A stretch of DNA of 64,000 nucleotides from Rheinheimera sp. SA_1 (GCF_001669775.1 NZ_LXWK01000016.1:62001-126000); one strand, 5' to 3'; positions 38,001 to 44,028 are shown, counted from the stretch's first letter. Translations and numbers: made by a program. The notes: a model not told the origin generated them from the sequence alone.

Positions 38001-39458
38001 GAGCTGCTCTCGGACGGCAAGCTCAGCCAAAGCTGGTTGTGGAATGGCTATGGCGAAGCGACCAGCGTGCAGTATCAGTTAGATAACCAGGCCAGCAGCG
38101 GCTATCAGCTTGAATACAACCGAGTTGGACAAATCGTTCGTAAAACCGAGCGTGAGTTCGATGGCAGCGAGCGGGTGTTTGATTATACCTATGATGACAG
38201 ATACCGTTTAACCGAAGTCAAACAAAACGGCACTGTGACGGAAGCTTATCAGTTTGATGCCAATGGCAACCGGGTTGGTTTTAGCAGCCTGCTGCGGGGG
38301 ATTAACAACCAAAGTGCCAGCTATGCACAAGGCGACCAGTTGGCGCAAAGCGGCAATGCAACCTACACCTATGATGGCAATGGTCGGTTAGCCAGTAAAA
38401 CCACAACTGAAAATAGCATCAGCACAGCCACCCAATATCAGTACAGCAGCAGCGGCCGGTTATTGGCAGTGACCACGCCGGAGAAAGCCATCACTTACCG
38501 GCACAATGCGCTGGGCCAACGGGTGGCGAAACTGGTCAATGGCGCTGTTACTGAAAAATACCTGTGGCAGGATTTAACCACACTGCTGGCGGTGTATAAC
38601 CCGGATGACTCTGTCAAACAACGGTTTGAATACGGTTTAGGCCACACCCCGGTCAGTTTTACCCAAAGTGGTCAGCGGTATTATATTCAGACCGACCATT
38701 TAGGTAGCCCAAGGGTTATCAGTAGCGTCAATGGCTCCGTGGTCAAAGCCATCCGCTACGACAGCTACGGTAACGTCATTAGCGACAGCCATCCAGCGTT
38801 TGGAATACCGTTCGGTTTTGCCGGTGGTTTGTATGATGCGGATACCAAGCTGATTCGATTTGGTTATCGCGATTATGACCCGGAAACAGGACGCTGGACC
38901 GCCCGCGACCCGATAGGCTTTGCCGGTGGCGATACTAACCTTTATGGGTATGTGTTGGGGGATCCGGTTAATTCGATTGACCCTGAAGGATTGGCTGCAT
39001 GTAAAGTTCTTTTTCCAGATTACCCGATTGAATATATCGATGGAAAAACAAGCACTTGGCTAGGTGGGCATGGAGGCGTCGTGGGCTATGACTTATCAGG
39101 TGTAACGAAGTATTACGAGTTTGGCCGCTACAACCCAAATATGCCAGGAGTTGTTGGAGTTGGTTTGGCGGCTGACCTCGGAAACGTCCGTCGAGTGCCT
39201 ATGCCGAATCTTGTAATAGGTAAAGATGGTCGACCGACATCTAAGTCAATGGATATGTTGCGGGCAGCGTTGTCGCGGGACGCAGGTAAGGGGACGAAGG
39301 CTGAACTGAGTTGTAATGTCACAGTCAATCAAAATAAGGTATACGAACATGTAATGCGCTTTGCCGAAAGCGAAAGTCGGCCCCAATATAACTGGAAGCC
39401 ATGGAGCGCAAACCACTGTCGAACCTTTGCTAAAGACGCCTTTAATGCAGGAATGTGA
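29004..39458 (+). CDS. Giant Sec-exported RHS/YD polymorphic toxin with CAP and Lcl domains
   Basis: This is a 3484-residue protein. Order of parts: signal peptide (1-29, ending QTAFS); four hemolysin-type calcium-binding-associated repeats (about 110-165, 260-310, 430-480, 600-650; pattern GDDLI...FF...F.NG); an Ig/cadherin-like domain (783-878); two Lcl/DUF1566 segments (913-1056, 1066-1199; GLIWQ...DWRLP); a PKD-like domain (1203-1286); a CAP/SCP domain (about 1363-1533; LYLINAERVARG, GHHNDGRT); a Big_2-like domain (1571-1655); a carboxypeptidase-regulatory-like fold (1690-1750); a Ca-binding Asp-rich loop (1911-1950); two more Lcl segments (2220-2470); YD repeats (2470-3223); the RHS core (to DPIGFAGGDTNLYGYV, about 3310); and a C-terminal toxin-like tip (3333-3484). 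The tip has His3356 in GGHGGVVGYD and Cys3472 in NHCRTFAKD, the His-before-Cys order of permuted papain-like (LRAT/YiiX-type) enzymes. No PAAR or VgrG part is seen, so it is not an obvious type VI effector. The delivery route is unknown. Confidence 0.88.
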   Translation: MDHRSIKNRVQSLAVIALFTLFSHQTAFSLELLQLPTESNATQVTTQSTQIDGTVGRDFIVAGSTHTRIVASKGDDFMVSGTGAQIYVIEKGDGRDVIHDSVGSNKVAFGEGIFYSEVHKGLLRSGNDLVIRFGFSEQMLTIRSFFSIANTIDELQFKNGQKLTKAQIFPLFGVKAPTKTAASLALKPGTSGVPTLVGTDKADILIARYGTTQFNSLAGADILVPRGPGVVMPFDGSSTQKLIVAYEGNNVIQFKPDVVLADIAESLQKVGNDLIIVNAKTQSEIVVFEFFIRSHTLSSIRFESGGELSANQIFAYFSLTPATKNDRFYMVAPTQQFDLNEPVTGGENPDPCSGINCDIGNDGDFSKVQSTETDDLLIANLDKTLFNPGLGNDVMLGGKGDDRYRIYAGHGHDLIVDTEGKNELLFGDGIAKANVLAGLSRVGEDLVLSLNLGAQTIRVQQFFTLLNTLEVIKFLNGESLTRLELFQALNATPPTASMLSRKPAFGDKTKNVLTGTTGPDLLVNRMGVEHIKGLAGNDIIVVQGFGPVYTNIYESERTREIQIEIESSNGKDILYPQGDQFTTVLLWIRSGLTRAQTLSKLTRSGDDLIVPTSSKTDEVRIPQFFSRKNNLTSVVLKDGFIDKAEIFELFAATEPVATADFKIAAAGAVFLNCESLNSYYQNNPQLKIAGDSNIVIQSSELIADRVNEWAEFDFSASARTNHLYCFSLVNPPSNMQMIADTGAMGWKPQYGDPKNQPIEVKVITDAMSQASAVFTLVFNYENRPPKFEHQPRTLAFKEVAFRDLVVIYDYDNYSDPASFSLLQAPLGLTLHADEDHQKTHIKWTPSSEQVGQHQVVIRVEDRYGKSAELSYSIEVKEFHTLASLPPGHSKIPKTGISTFENPWEDGATQLGTERVFERDDLREVVVDKVNGLIWQDDAAVETIKRSPEAGVNYCNNLELGGITDWRLPSRLEMLYLLTQNRDRKVTGPLMRPIDFAFKHLAGDWQYYEDYVTLALEGPMFGSYFNSIENRVEFATQRLRAINPDFEEHVRCVSGLEQFQPDFQRLEPLAVTIDKTNNLMWEDGPQIDRERILWQDAAAYCENLNYAGFDDWRLPNINESHTLLLEFDVYGGKNTDGTRRMPTAFNFVPTYAGSQWLPSTPDTVFRYRDHGSHELNTLDGINHQKSGSNGSPRCVRSFVHVPGIPAVAPYQTSIRVGQELLLDASASSVPNGHIERFQWLNVKTKAVLGDQAILRTKFSTVGMVELKLTIWDANGVSAQYKPNIKIEVKPALVHKFTVCPATPVADDRSYKAMYPKDNIPWTGGYAPKVEDIARAFNHARAKDPSVHQYLLMPTQAVWNSMSEEQQGLYLINAERVARGIKPYSGYDAAVRKVAWNYAKYIQDRNQVIGHHNDGRTPLERLLAHVDITNFADRFIRMAESISYVPDHVGDGVHYPMASSVYAWLYEDKDWFADFGITGQPWGHRDHLLQTGLNDNHGDDKSEGVIGLATRHSFYQPGVTPPTEQSTLIVFNTIDQGPNWDESRIGKVDVSQAQGCLVNQLDLPADDPQLTGLKQLTVTPANLHLVVGQSSALTVTGIYQDGSQRDLSALVQFEADTYSVASVKNSHVYAERSGTTTLFAKAGAIESNRLYITVGEATDTSVLAGTAAAPLSEYIADNATVQNLNPMALAVFSGLVTDRDGRPLPDVDVSLLLAADYGSVKTNADGRFMLAGPAGAQTVVYQKTNHLVLQRSVIATSSQWAALPDVMLLERDSKQSFIDLTSGTPQVHQSTLISDEFGERRATVVFNGITSAEIRSKDGSRRPVQQFAFSATEFETPASMPGELPVETAFTWASDLHVAGTHYTDSVHYNADVVLYLDNFLQFPVGEIVPVGYFDRNLSKWIASPNGVVVKLLDKNSDGVVDGIDYNDDGNADDVNNNGSSTDEAIGLAGYRAGDTLWRAAFKHMTPYDLNWSAADAEGPEAIELLEGDTGEEDEKNCENAKTGSFANPYQQSFHEDIAIAGTDLRLHYSSQRTFGYQHKIHVAVSGDNIPPSLEKMIARFEIAGRVFEQEFNPAPNVEAEFIWDGTHPDGKRAEGIVSGRVSIGFEYPTVYLSSGNAATSGQPLSSFPVAWATLSDVVTQVPGRQNVIAWQQRGVSIKNTFDSQLAEGWSLSNVHEFDPKGKVYLGSGTVADVATSSLILRTGQTYSHVVGDDGHYQAGGRNIDYTISSDNTIIDRVTGLEWQNPRLPERFRFKEQAAAYCAALPTKTTLRWRLPTPKEVGYTIDKSGANNTQIIYSITQARDMWHQNTLNETNRPIAAVCVRGEDLDVSTITGLTRNASLDVVVDKNSGLMWQDSADNTSVKRDWQGSIAHCEASEHAGFDDWRLPNVNELFYTLPNAVFQHYTTLPVGVSWNPQAPHRNPYWTSTTNLQVDDQAWAVESNSFNSENFKKTDIYHVRCVRQDNTSSRMPFRFNSKGQHVATFDSTAGKDLTLYQYNVAGKLSQISDSFSNTLNIERDSTGRVTAIIAPDGQRTQLLIDQNNFLTEVKYEDGSDFQFFYNERGLLKEKTDPNEYVFGRLYNAAGRVEQVTAPEGASWQFFDHRDARGVNRYGYQTAEGNAYQSIRQVLANRDIQTSTTSESGGQTVYVQSADELTESSTSYGVVTLVKNVLDSKTLRPMPKTIVTTFPSGLSNTSSISKTYAENGADTAIYTLTAQSNGKTSTAEVNARTGITQSTSPEGRTSTSYLDLQTLLLSKQSVTSLFDSTFSYDSRGRLKQSTTGERQVLYSYDTAARGQVSSVTAADGKVTSYQYDDLGRVTRVTYPDGHSTQTQYDANGNAVAVIVPSLEQHDFTVNGIGNTASETRPVNSTTRYVYNRDKQLTAIELPSGERIEYGYQNGRLVSTQMPEGTSEYLYQQGDQLQEVKEGTEKVNYSYDGSLLTSMQYSGELNSSLSYGYNNDLQVNSLSYAGGSTSLSYDKDGLVTGIHGFEISYRADNGLPELLSDGKLSQSWLWNGYGEATSVQYQLDNQASSGYQLEYNRVGQIVRKTEREFDGSERVFDYTYDDRYRLTEVKQNGTVTEAYQFDANGNRVGFSSLLRGINNQSASYAQGDQLAQSGNATYTYDGNGRLASKTTTENSISTATQYQYSSSGRLLAVTTPEKAITYRHNALGQRVAKLVNGAVTEKYLWQDLTTLLAVYNPDDSVKQRFEYGLGHTPVSFTQSGQRYYIQTDHLGSPRVISSVNGSVVKAIRYDSYGNVISDSHPAFGIPFGFAGGLYDADTKLIRFGYRDYDPETGRWTARDPIGFAGGDTNLYGYVLGDPVNSIDPEGLAACKVLFPDYPIEYIDGKTSTWLGGHGGVVGYDLSGVTKYYEFGRYNPNMPGVVGVGLAADLGNVRRVPMPNLVIGKDGRPTSKSMDMLRAALSRDAGKGTKAELSCNVTVNQNKVYEHVMRFAESESRPQYNWKPWSANHCRTFAKDAFNAGM
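37398..38990 (+). repeat. RHS core repeat, copy 1 (inside the giant gene)
   Basis: This is the segment from VTAADGKVTSYQYDDLG through the RHS core of the giant gene. It is repeated colinearly, with no net insertion or deletion, at 39911-41491 (constant offset 2513) and partly at 42401-42854 (offset 4427). By eye the first two copies are well above 90 percent identical. It is the homology through which toxin tips can recombine. Confidence 0.95.
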
Positions 39459-39468
39459 GTGAGGAATT

Positions 39469-39813
39469 ATGAAGACTAAAATGATGACTTTTACGTTAAT
39501 TGTATTACTGGTTGGATGTGTGGTGCTTGCATACCTGTGGATTGACCGTTCTATATCGCTGAGCTACGCGCGGCAGAGTGCTGATGTCGAGATCGCTGCG
39601 ATGCGAAGGATGGAAAGGCTATTAGGCGACGCTTGGATCGACATGCCGGAGCAAGCGGTGCTCGAGAAGTTGCATGCCGACGCAGAGCGTCATCCGACGG
39701 AGATGATTGTCATTACAAAGGAAGAGAATGTCATTTGGTTTCATGACACTCGATTTAACTTCGAGCACGGCAAGTTAAAGAGCGTTGGCAATAGTCAAAT
39801 TAGGCGAAATTGA
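39469..39813 (+). CDS. Candidate membrane-anchored immunity protein for the RHS tip
   Basis: This 114-residue protein starts 10 bp after the RHS gene, with GAGGAATT as ribosome binding site. One N-terminal membrane helix (about 6-26) is followed by DRSISLSYARQSADVE and a soluble domain with VIWFHDTRFNFEHGKL near the end. Size, position and a periplasm-facing domain fit an immunity protein that blocks the cognate toxin outside the cytoplasm. It resembles the Imm58 family as I recall it (membrane segment, SxSYA, W...RF.F), but this needs a profile search. Its last codons overlap the open frame of the next cassette. Confidence 0.7.
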   Translation: MKTKMMTFTLIVLLVGCVVLAYLWIDRSISLSYARQSADVEIAAMRRMERLLGDAWIDMPEQAVLEKLHADAERHPTEMIVITKEENVIWFHDTRFNFEHGKLKSVGNSQIRRN

Positions 39814-42004
39814 TGAGGAAACGTCAGAGCAGATTCTCGTAAAAGGATCTGTAGTCAATTCAGCTTGGTTTTTGCAAAAGCCTTCACTAAATGAAGGCTT
39901 TGTGTTTAAGGTCACTGCAGCCGACGGCAAGGTAACCAGCTATCAGTATGACGACTTAGGGCGGATCACCCGGGTGACTTACCCGGACGGTCATAGCACG
40001 CAAACGCAGTATGATGCCAATGGCAACGCCGTCGCGGTGATAGTACCAAGCCTGGAGCAGCATGATTTTACCGTGAATGGCGTTGGCAACACTGCCAGCG
40101 AAACGCGGCCGGTGAACAGCACCACACGTTATGTCTACAACCGTGATAAGCAACTGACGGCAATTGAGCTGCCAGCGGGTGACCGGATTGAGTACGGCTA
40201 TCAGAATGGCCGTCTGGCCAGTACACAAATGCCGGAGGGAACCAGCGAGTATCTGTATCAGCAGGGCGACCAGTTGAAGGAAGTAAAGGAAGGCACTGAG
40301 AAGGTCAACTACAGCTACGACGGCAGCCTGCTGACATCGATGCAATACAGCGGCGAGCTAAATAGTAGCCTGAGCTACGGTTACAACAATGATTTACAGG
40401 TTAATAGTTTAAGTTACGCCGGTGGCAGCACCAGCCTGAGTTACGATAAAGACGGCCTGGTGACCGGCATTCATGGCTTTGCTATCAGCTACCGCGCTGA
40501 CAACGGCCTGCCCGAGCTACTAAAGGACGGCAAGCTCAGCCAAAGCTGGTTGTGGAATGGCTATGGAGAAGCGACCAGCGTGCAGTATCAGCTGGATAAC
40601 CTGGCAAGTACCGGCTATCAGCTTGAATACAACAGCGTAGGGCAAATTGTTCGCAAGACCGAGCGCGAGTTAGATGGCAGCGCGCTGGTGTCTGATTACA
40701 CATACGATGACAGATACCGTTTAACCGAAGTGAAACAAAACGGCACTGTGACGGAAGCTTATCAGTTTGATGCCAATGGCAACCGGATTGGTTTTAGCAG
40801 CCTGCTACGGGGTGTTAACAATCAAAGTGCCAGCTACACACATGGCGACCAGTTGGCGCAAAGTGGCAATGCAACCTACAGCTATGATGGCAATGGCCGG
40901 TTAGCCAGTAAAACCACAACTGAAAATAGCATCAGCAAAGCAACCCAATACCAGTACAGCAGCAGCGGCCGGTTATTGGCAGTGACCACCCCGGAGAAAG
41001 CCATCACCTACCGGCACAATGCGCTGGGTCAGCGTGTAGCCAAACTGGTCAAAGGCGTCGTCGTGGAAAAATACCTGTGGCAGGATTTAACCACACTGCT
41101 GGCGGTGTATAACCCGGATGACTCTGTCAAACAACGGTTTGAATACGGTTTAGGCCACACCCCGGTCAGTTTTACCCAAAGTGGCCAGCGTTATTACATT
41201 CAAACCGACCATTTAGGCAGCCCACGGGTTATCAGCAATAGCAGTGGCGTCGTGGTCAAAGCCATCCGCTACGATAGCTACGGTAACGTCATTAGCGACA
41301 GCCATCCGGCGTTTAATCTGCCGTTCGGTTTTGCCGGTGGTTTGGTTGATGCGGATACCAAACTGATTCGTTTTGGTTATCGCGATTACGACCCTGAGAC
41401 AGGACGCTGGACCGCCCGCGACCCGATAGGTTTTGCCGGTGGGGATACTAATCTTTATGGGTATGTGCTTGGGGATCCGGTTAATTTCATGGACCGAGGC
41501 GGCATGGCTGGGATGGATTGGCTGTGGGGAGCAATCTACAATGCAACTGGCGGCGCAACCCTACCACAAGGTGCTGTGGATGCTGCAGCGGGGTTTGGTG
41601 ATGGGATTGTGTCAGCTGTAACTCTTGACCTAGTTGATTTAGGAACTGTAAGAGAAAAATTTGGTACTGATGGTTCCGTAAATAAAAATTCTTCTCATTA
41701 TAAATCATCGAAAAAAGTTGGTGAGGGGTATGCTTCGGGAGTAAGTTTGGCGGGGGCAGCAAGGTCTGGCTATTTGACTTACCACGCGAGAAAAAAAGCG
41801 TACGCATGGCGAACAAATAGTAAAACTGCAAGAAAAACCAGAGCCAAAAAAATTGCCAATGCAGGTCAATATAGGCCAATTATTAGCGGAGTAATTTGGG
41901 ATCTGACTGGTGGGGCCGGTGTTGCCGCATGGCTTGATCTGTTTGACGTTAACATGAAAGAGACCGCTTCGGACTTCTACGATGGTATGTCATCATGCAA
42001 CTAA
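39785..42004 (+). CDS. Orphan (displaced) RHS core with a second C-terminal toxin tip
   Basis: This open frame of 739 codons begins with TTG and has no ribosome binding site, so it may not be translated as it stands. Residues 1-42 are unrelated to RHS. From 39911 it repeats the YD/RHS core of the giant protein up to GYVLGDPVN (about 568). It then diverges completely: a new tip of about 165 residues starts MDRGGMAGMDWLWGAIYNAT, with a Gly/Ala-rich hydrophobic stretch, a Lys/Arg-rich segment around 655-685 and the end DFYDGMSSCN. The tip is not assigned; the early GAVDAAAGFGDGIVSAVTL region resembles a linker common before RHS toxins. It overlaps its candidate immunity gene by 10 bp. This is the layout of orphan rhs-CT/immunity modules that can replace the expressed tip by recombination. 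Confidence 0.75.
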   Translation: MAIVKLGEIDEETSEQILVKGSVVNSAWFLQKPSLNEGFVFKVTAADGKVTSYQYDDLGRITRVTYPDGHSTQTQYDANGNAVAVIVPSLEQHDFTVNGVGNTASETRPVNSTTRYVYNRDKQLTAIELPAGDRIEYGYQNGRLASTQMPEGTSEYLYQQGDQLKEVKEGTEKVNYSYDGSLLTSMQYSGELNSSLSYGYNNDLQVNSLSYAGGSTSLSYDKDGLVTGIHGFAISYRADNGLPELLKDGKLSQSWLWNGYGEATSVQYQLDNLASTGYQLEYNSVGQIVRKTERELDGSALVSDYTYDDRYRLTEVKQNGTVTEAYQFDANGNRIGFSSLLRGVNNQSASYTHGDQLAQSGNATYSYDGNGRLASKTTTENSISKATQYQYSSSGRLLAVTTPEKAITYRHNALGQRVAKLVKGVVVEKYLWQDLTTLLAVYNPDDSVKQRFEYGLGHTPVSFTQSGQRYYIQTDHLGSPRVISNSSGVVVKAIRYDSYGNVISDSHPAFNLPFGFAGGLVDADTKLIRFGYRDYDPETGRWTARDPIGFAGGDTNLYGYVLGDPVNFMDRGGMAGMDWLWGAIYNATGGATLPQGAVDAAAGFGDGIVSAVTLDLVDLGTVREKFGTDGSVNKNSSHYKSSKKVGEGYASGVSLAGAARSGYLTYHARKKAYAWRTNSKTARKTRAKKIANAGQYRPIISGVIWDLTGGAGVAAWLDLFDVNMKETASDFYDGMSSCN
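39876..39907 (+). terminator. Hairpin at the junction of immunity gene and orphan RHS cassette
   Basis: AAAGCCTTCA pairs exactly with TGAAGGCTTT over a 5-nt loop, followed by GTGTTT. It lies 63 bp after the immunity stop and 4-10 bp before the repeated RHS sequence begins at 39911. It probably terminates the first toxin-immunity unit, and would also keep the orphan cassette silent. Confidence 0.65.
39911..41491 (+). repeat. RHS core repeat, copy 2 (orphan cassette)
   Basis: It matches 37398-38978 at a constant offset of 2513. The 5' boundary is sharp: sequence before GTCACTGCAGCCGACGGCAA is unrelated to the giant gene. The 3' boundary falls where DPVNSIDPEG of copy 1 becomes DPVNFMDRGG. Confidence 0.95.
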
Positions 42005-42372
42005 ATCTAATTGGTATCTTTGGAAAACCTTCATTATTTTTCTTGTTTGTAAGTATATTTCTGGTGGCGTTTCTTTCGTTTGATTTTTACATGGTGCTAT
42101 GTTTCGGAGAAATAATGCAACTGAGATCAGCTAAGTATGTTCAATATGATGCTGGTGCAGCGAGTGCTTTTGTTTTTTTCCTGGCTTTGCTAATAAAAGT
42201 TCCATCATTTTTCATCGCCCTCATGTATGTATTTTTTTGTATGGCGAGATTTAAGCAGGGACAATTTACAAAGCAGGCCAATACAGAGGCTCGAGGAGAT
42301 TGGAAACCTTGGGCTGGGTCTAAAAATAGGAGCGAAAAAGTCCAACATAGACGTTTTAAAAATAAACAATGA
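41995..42372 (+). CDS. Candidate immunity protein of the orphan tip, membrane protein
   Basis: This 125-residue protein overlaps the end of the orphan RHS frame by 10 bp. Two or three hydrophobic segments (about 11-35, 50-66, 68-82) precede a polar, basic tail (GDWKPWAGSKNRSEK). It is AT-rich with codon use unlike the flanking core genes. I do not recognise a family. Position directly after a toxin tip and a multi-pass topology suggest an immunity protein against a membrane-acting or periplasmic toxin; this is inference. Confidence 0.6.
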   Translation: MQLNLIGIFGKPSLFFLFVSIFLVAFLSFDFYMVLCFGEIMQLRSAKYVQYDAGAASAFVFFLALLIKVPSFFIALMYVFFCMARFKQGQFTKQANTEARGDWKPWAGSKNRSEKVQHRRFKNKQ

Positions 42373-42400
42373 TTTGTTTCGTTGACATGATTTTTGCTTT

Positions 42401-42880
42401 AGCTACCGCGCCGACAACGGCCTGCCATCGCTGCTGAAGGACGGCAAACTCAGCCAAAGCTGGTTGTAGAATGGCTATGGTGAAGCGACCAGCGTGCAGT
42501 ATCAGCTGGATAACCTGGCAAGTACCGGCTATCAGCTTGAATACAACAGCGTAGGGCAAATTGTTCGTAAAACCGAGCGTGTGTTAGATGGCCGCGCGCT
42601 GGTGTCTGACTACACATACGACGACCGATACCGTTTAACCGAAGTCAAACAAAATGGCACTGTGACGGAAGCTTATCAGTTTGATGCCAATGGCAACCGG
42701 ATTGGTTTTAGCAGCCTGCTGCGGGGGATTAACAACCAAAGTGCCAGCTACACACAAGGCGACCAGTTGGCGCAAAGCGGCAACGCGACCTACAGCTATG
42801 ATGGCAATGGCCGGTTAGTAAGCAAAATCATGAGCGACAATAGCATCAGCACAGTTTTTGAAAAGTCACCTTCGGGTTGA
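42401..42880 (+). pseudogene. Third RHS fragment, truncated and interrupted
   Basis: 42401-42854 repeats the part of the RHS core equal to 37974-38427 (offset 4427), closer to copy 2 than to copy 1 (for example LDNLASTGYQLEYNSVGQ). The Trp codon of SWLWNGYGE is TAG at 42467-42469. The similarity stops after NSISTV and no RHS core end, tip or immunity gene follows. This is a decayed remnant of another cassette. Confidence 0.9.
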
Positions 42881-43051
42881 TGCACGCAGGCATTCCCACC
42901 ACGAAACTGGCTTTCTCCTGCAGCAGAGATGTAATCCGCTGCTTTTAGCACCAATTAAGCCCGCTCTGGTGAAAAGCTGAGCAAACAGACGTTGTTGTCA
43001 TAAAAAGCGCTTTACAAGTTTTGTCAGAGTTTTTATTATGCCGTCCATCGC
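42881..43051. other. Non-coding gap between the RHS remnant and tRNA-Ser
   Basis: I see no gene or clear repeat in this stretch. It presumably contains the tRNA-Ser promoter and possibly decayed tip sequence. Confidence 0.5.
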
Positions 43052-43142
43052 GGAGAGATGGCAGAGTGGTTTAATGCACCGGTCTTGAAAACCGGCGAGG
43101 GTTAGTAGCCCTTCAAGAGTTCGAATCTCTTTCTCTCCGCCA
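43052..43142 (+). tRNA. tRNA-Ser (anticodon TGA)
   Basis: The 7-bp acceptor stem GGAGAGA/TCTCTCC, discriminator G, encoded CCA, anticodon loop CTTGAAA in the stem CCGGT/ACCGG, a long variable arm typical of class II tRNAs and T-loop GTTCGAATC are all visible. Confidence 0.96.
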
Positions 43143-43152
43143 CTTCCTACTC

Positions 43153-43172
43153 AACCACCTTCGGGTGGTTTT
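43153..43172 (+). terminator. Terminator after tRNA-Ser
   Basis: AACCACC pairs with GGTGGTT over a TTCG tetraloop and is followed by TT, 10 bp after the tRNA. Confidence 0.8.
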
Positions 43173-43344
43173 GTCGTTCCTGGGCGGTTGAATTTCAATA
43201 AATGCGAGCCGCAAGATACAACCTTTACTTCCTCCGCTACTATATTCCACGGTGCTACTTTGCCATAGCAATCTGTAGTTTGCTCAGCTATGCTAGCCGC
43301 AATTGATTCACTGCGTTTCTTCGACCCTTTCGGTGGTATTGCAA

Positions 43345-43998
43345 TTGATTAACATTTTGTTGGTTGATGATCATGAGTTGGTCCGAACCGGGATCAGCCG
43401 CATTTTAAAAGATGAACGTGGCCTGCGGGTCGTGGCGGAAGCCAGTTCCGGCGAGCAAGCCGTGCAATATTGTCGCAACGAAACCACCGATGTGATCCCA
43501 CCTGATGTCGTGCTGATGGATATGAATATGCCCGGTATTGGCGGTATGGCGGCAACTAAACGCATTTTGCATTATTGCCCGGATATTAAAATTCTGGCGC
43601 TATCGGTGTCGTTTGAAGAGCCGGTGCCCACCAAAGTGATGCAAATGGGCGCTGCTGGTTTTATTTCAAAAAATGCGGCGCCAAAAGAAATGATTGATGC
43701 CATCCGCAAAGTTGCAGCAGGGCAGCGTTATATTTCGGACGAAGTAGCGCAAAAAATGGCGCTTAGTAAAATCCAGTCCAACAGCCAAAACCCGTTTGAT
43801 GAATTATCAGAACGTGAATTGCAAATTATGTTGATGATCACCAAAGGCGGTAAGGTCAATGATATTGCCGATCAGCTAAACGTCAGCGCTAAAACCGTAA
43901 ACTCTTATCGCTACCGGATGTTTGAAAAACTCGGCATCAGCGGTGATGTCGAGCTGACGCATCTCGCGCTGCGCCACGGCATGATCGATATTGTCTAA
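43345..43998 (+). CDS. uvrY: Response regulator UvrY/GacA
   Basis: This 217-residue two-component regulator is the partner of BarA/GacS and activates Csr small RNAs. The receiver domain has LLVDDHELVRTG (acidic pocket), phospho-acceptor Asp in VVLMDMNMPGIGG and Lys in FISKNAAP; the LuxR-type DNA-binding domain has LSERELQIMLMITKG and AKTVNSYRYRMFEKLGISGDVELTHLALRHG, nearly identical to E. coli UvrY. The start is taken as TTG at 43345, which aligns with the known N-terminus (MINVLLVDD); the frame is open further upstream (TTG at 43303, GTG at 43333), but no ATG is available. It is followed 30 bp later by uvrC, the classical order. Confidence 0.93.
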   Translation: MINILLVDDHELVRTGISRILKDERGLRVVAEASSGEQAVQYCRNETTDVIPPDVVLMDMNMPGIGGMAATKRILHYCPDIKILALSVSFEEPVPTKVMQMGAAGFISKNAAPKEMIDAIRKVAAGQRYISDEVAQKMALSKIQSNSQNPFDELSERELQIMLMITKGGKVNDIADQLNVSAKTVNSYRYRMFEKLGISGDVELTHLALRHGMIDIV

Positions 43999-44028
43999 TA
44001 TAAGCGTGTTTAAGTTGTTGTTTTTGCT

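Noticed and set aside
42494-42880. Open frame of 128 codons as a real gene
   Set aside because: It is an internal fragment of the RHS core without start signals and follows an in-frame TAG; it is treated as part of a pseudogene.
43052-43142. tRNA-Ser as the integration site of the RHS locus
   Set aside because: The locus lies on the 5' side of the tRNA, no repeat of the tRNA 3' end is seen at 28.7-29 kb, and no integrase gene is present.
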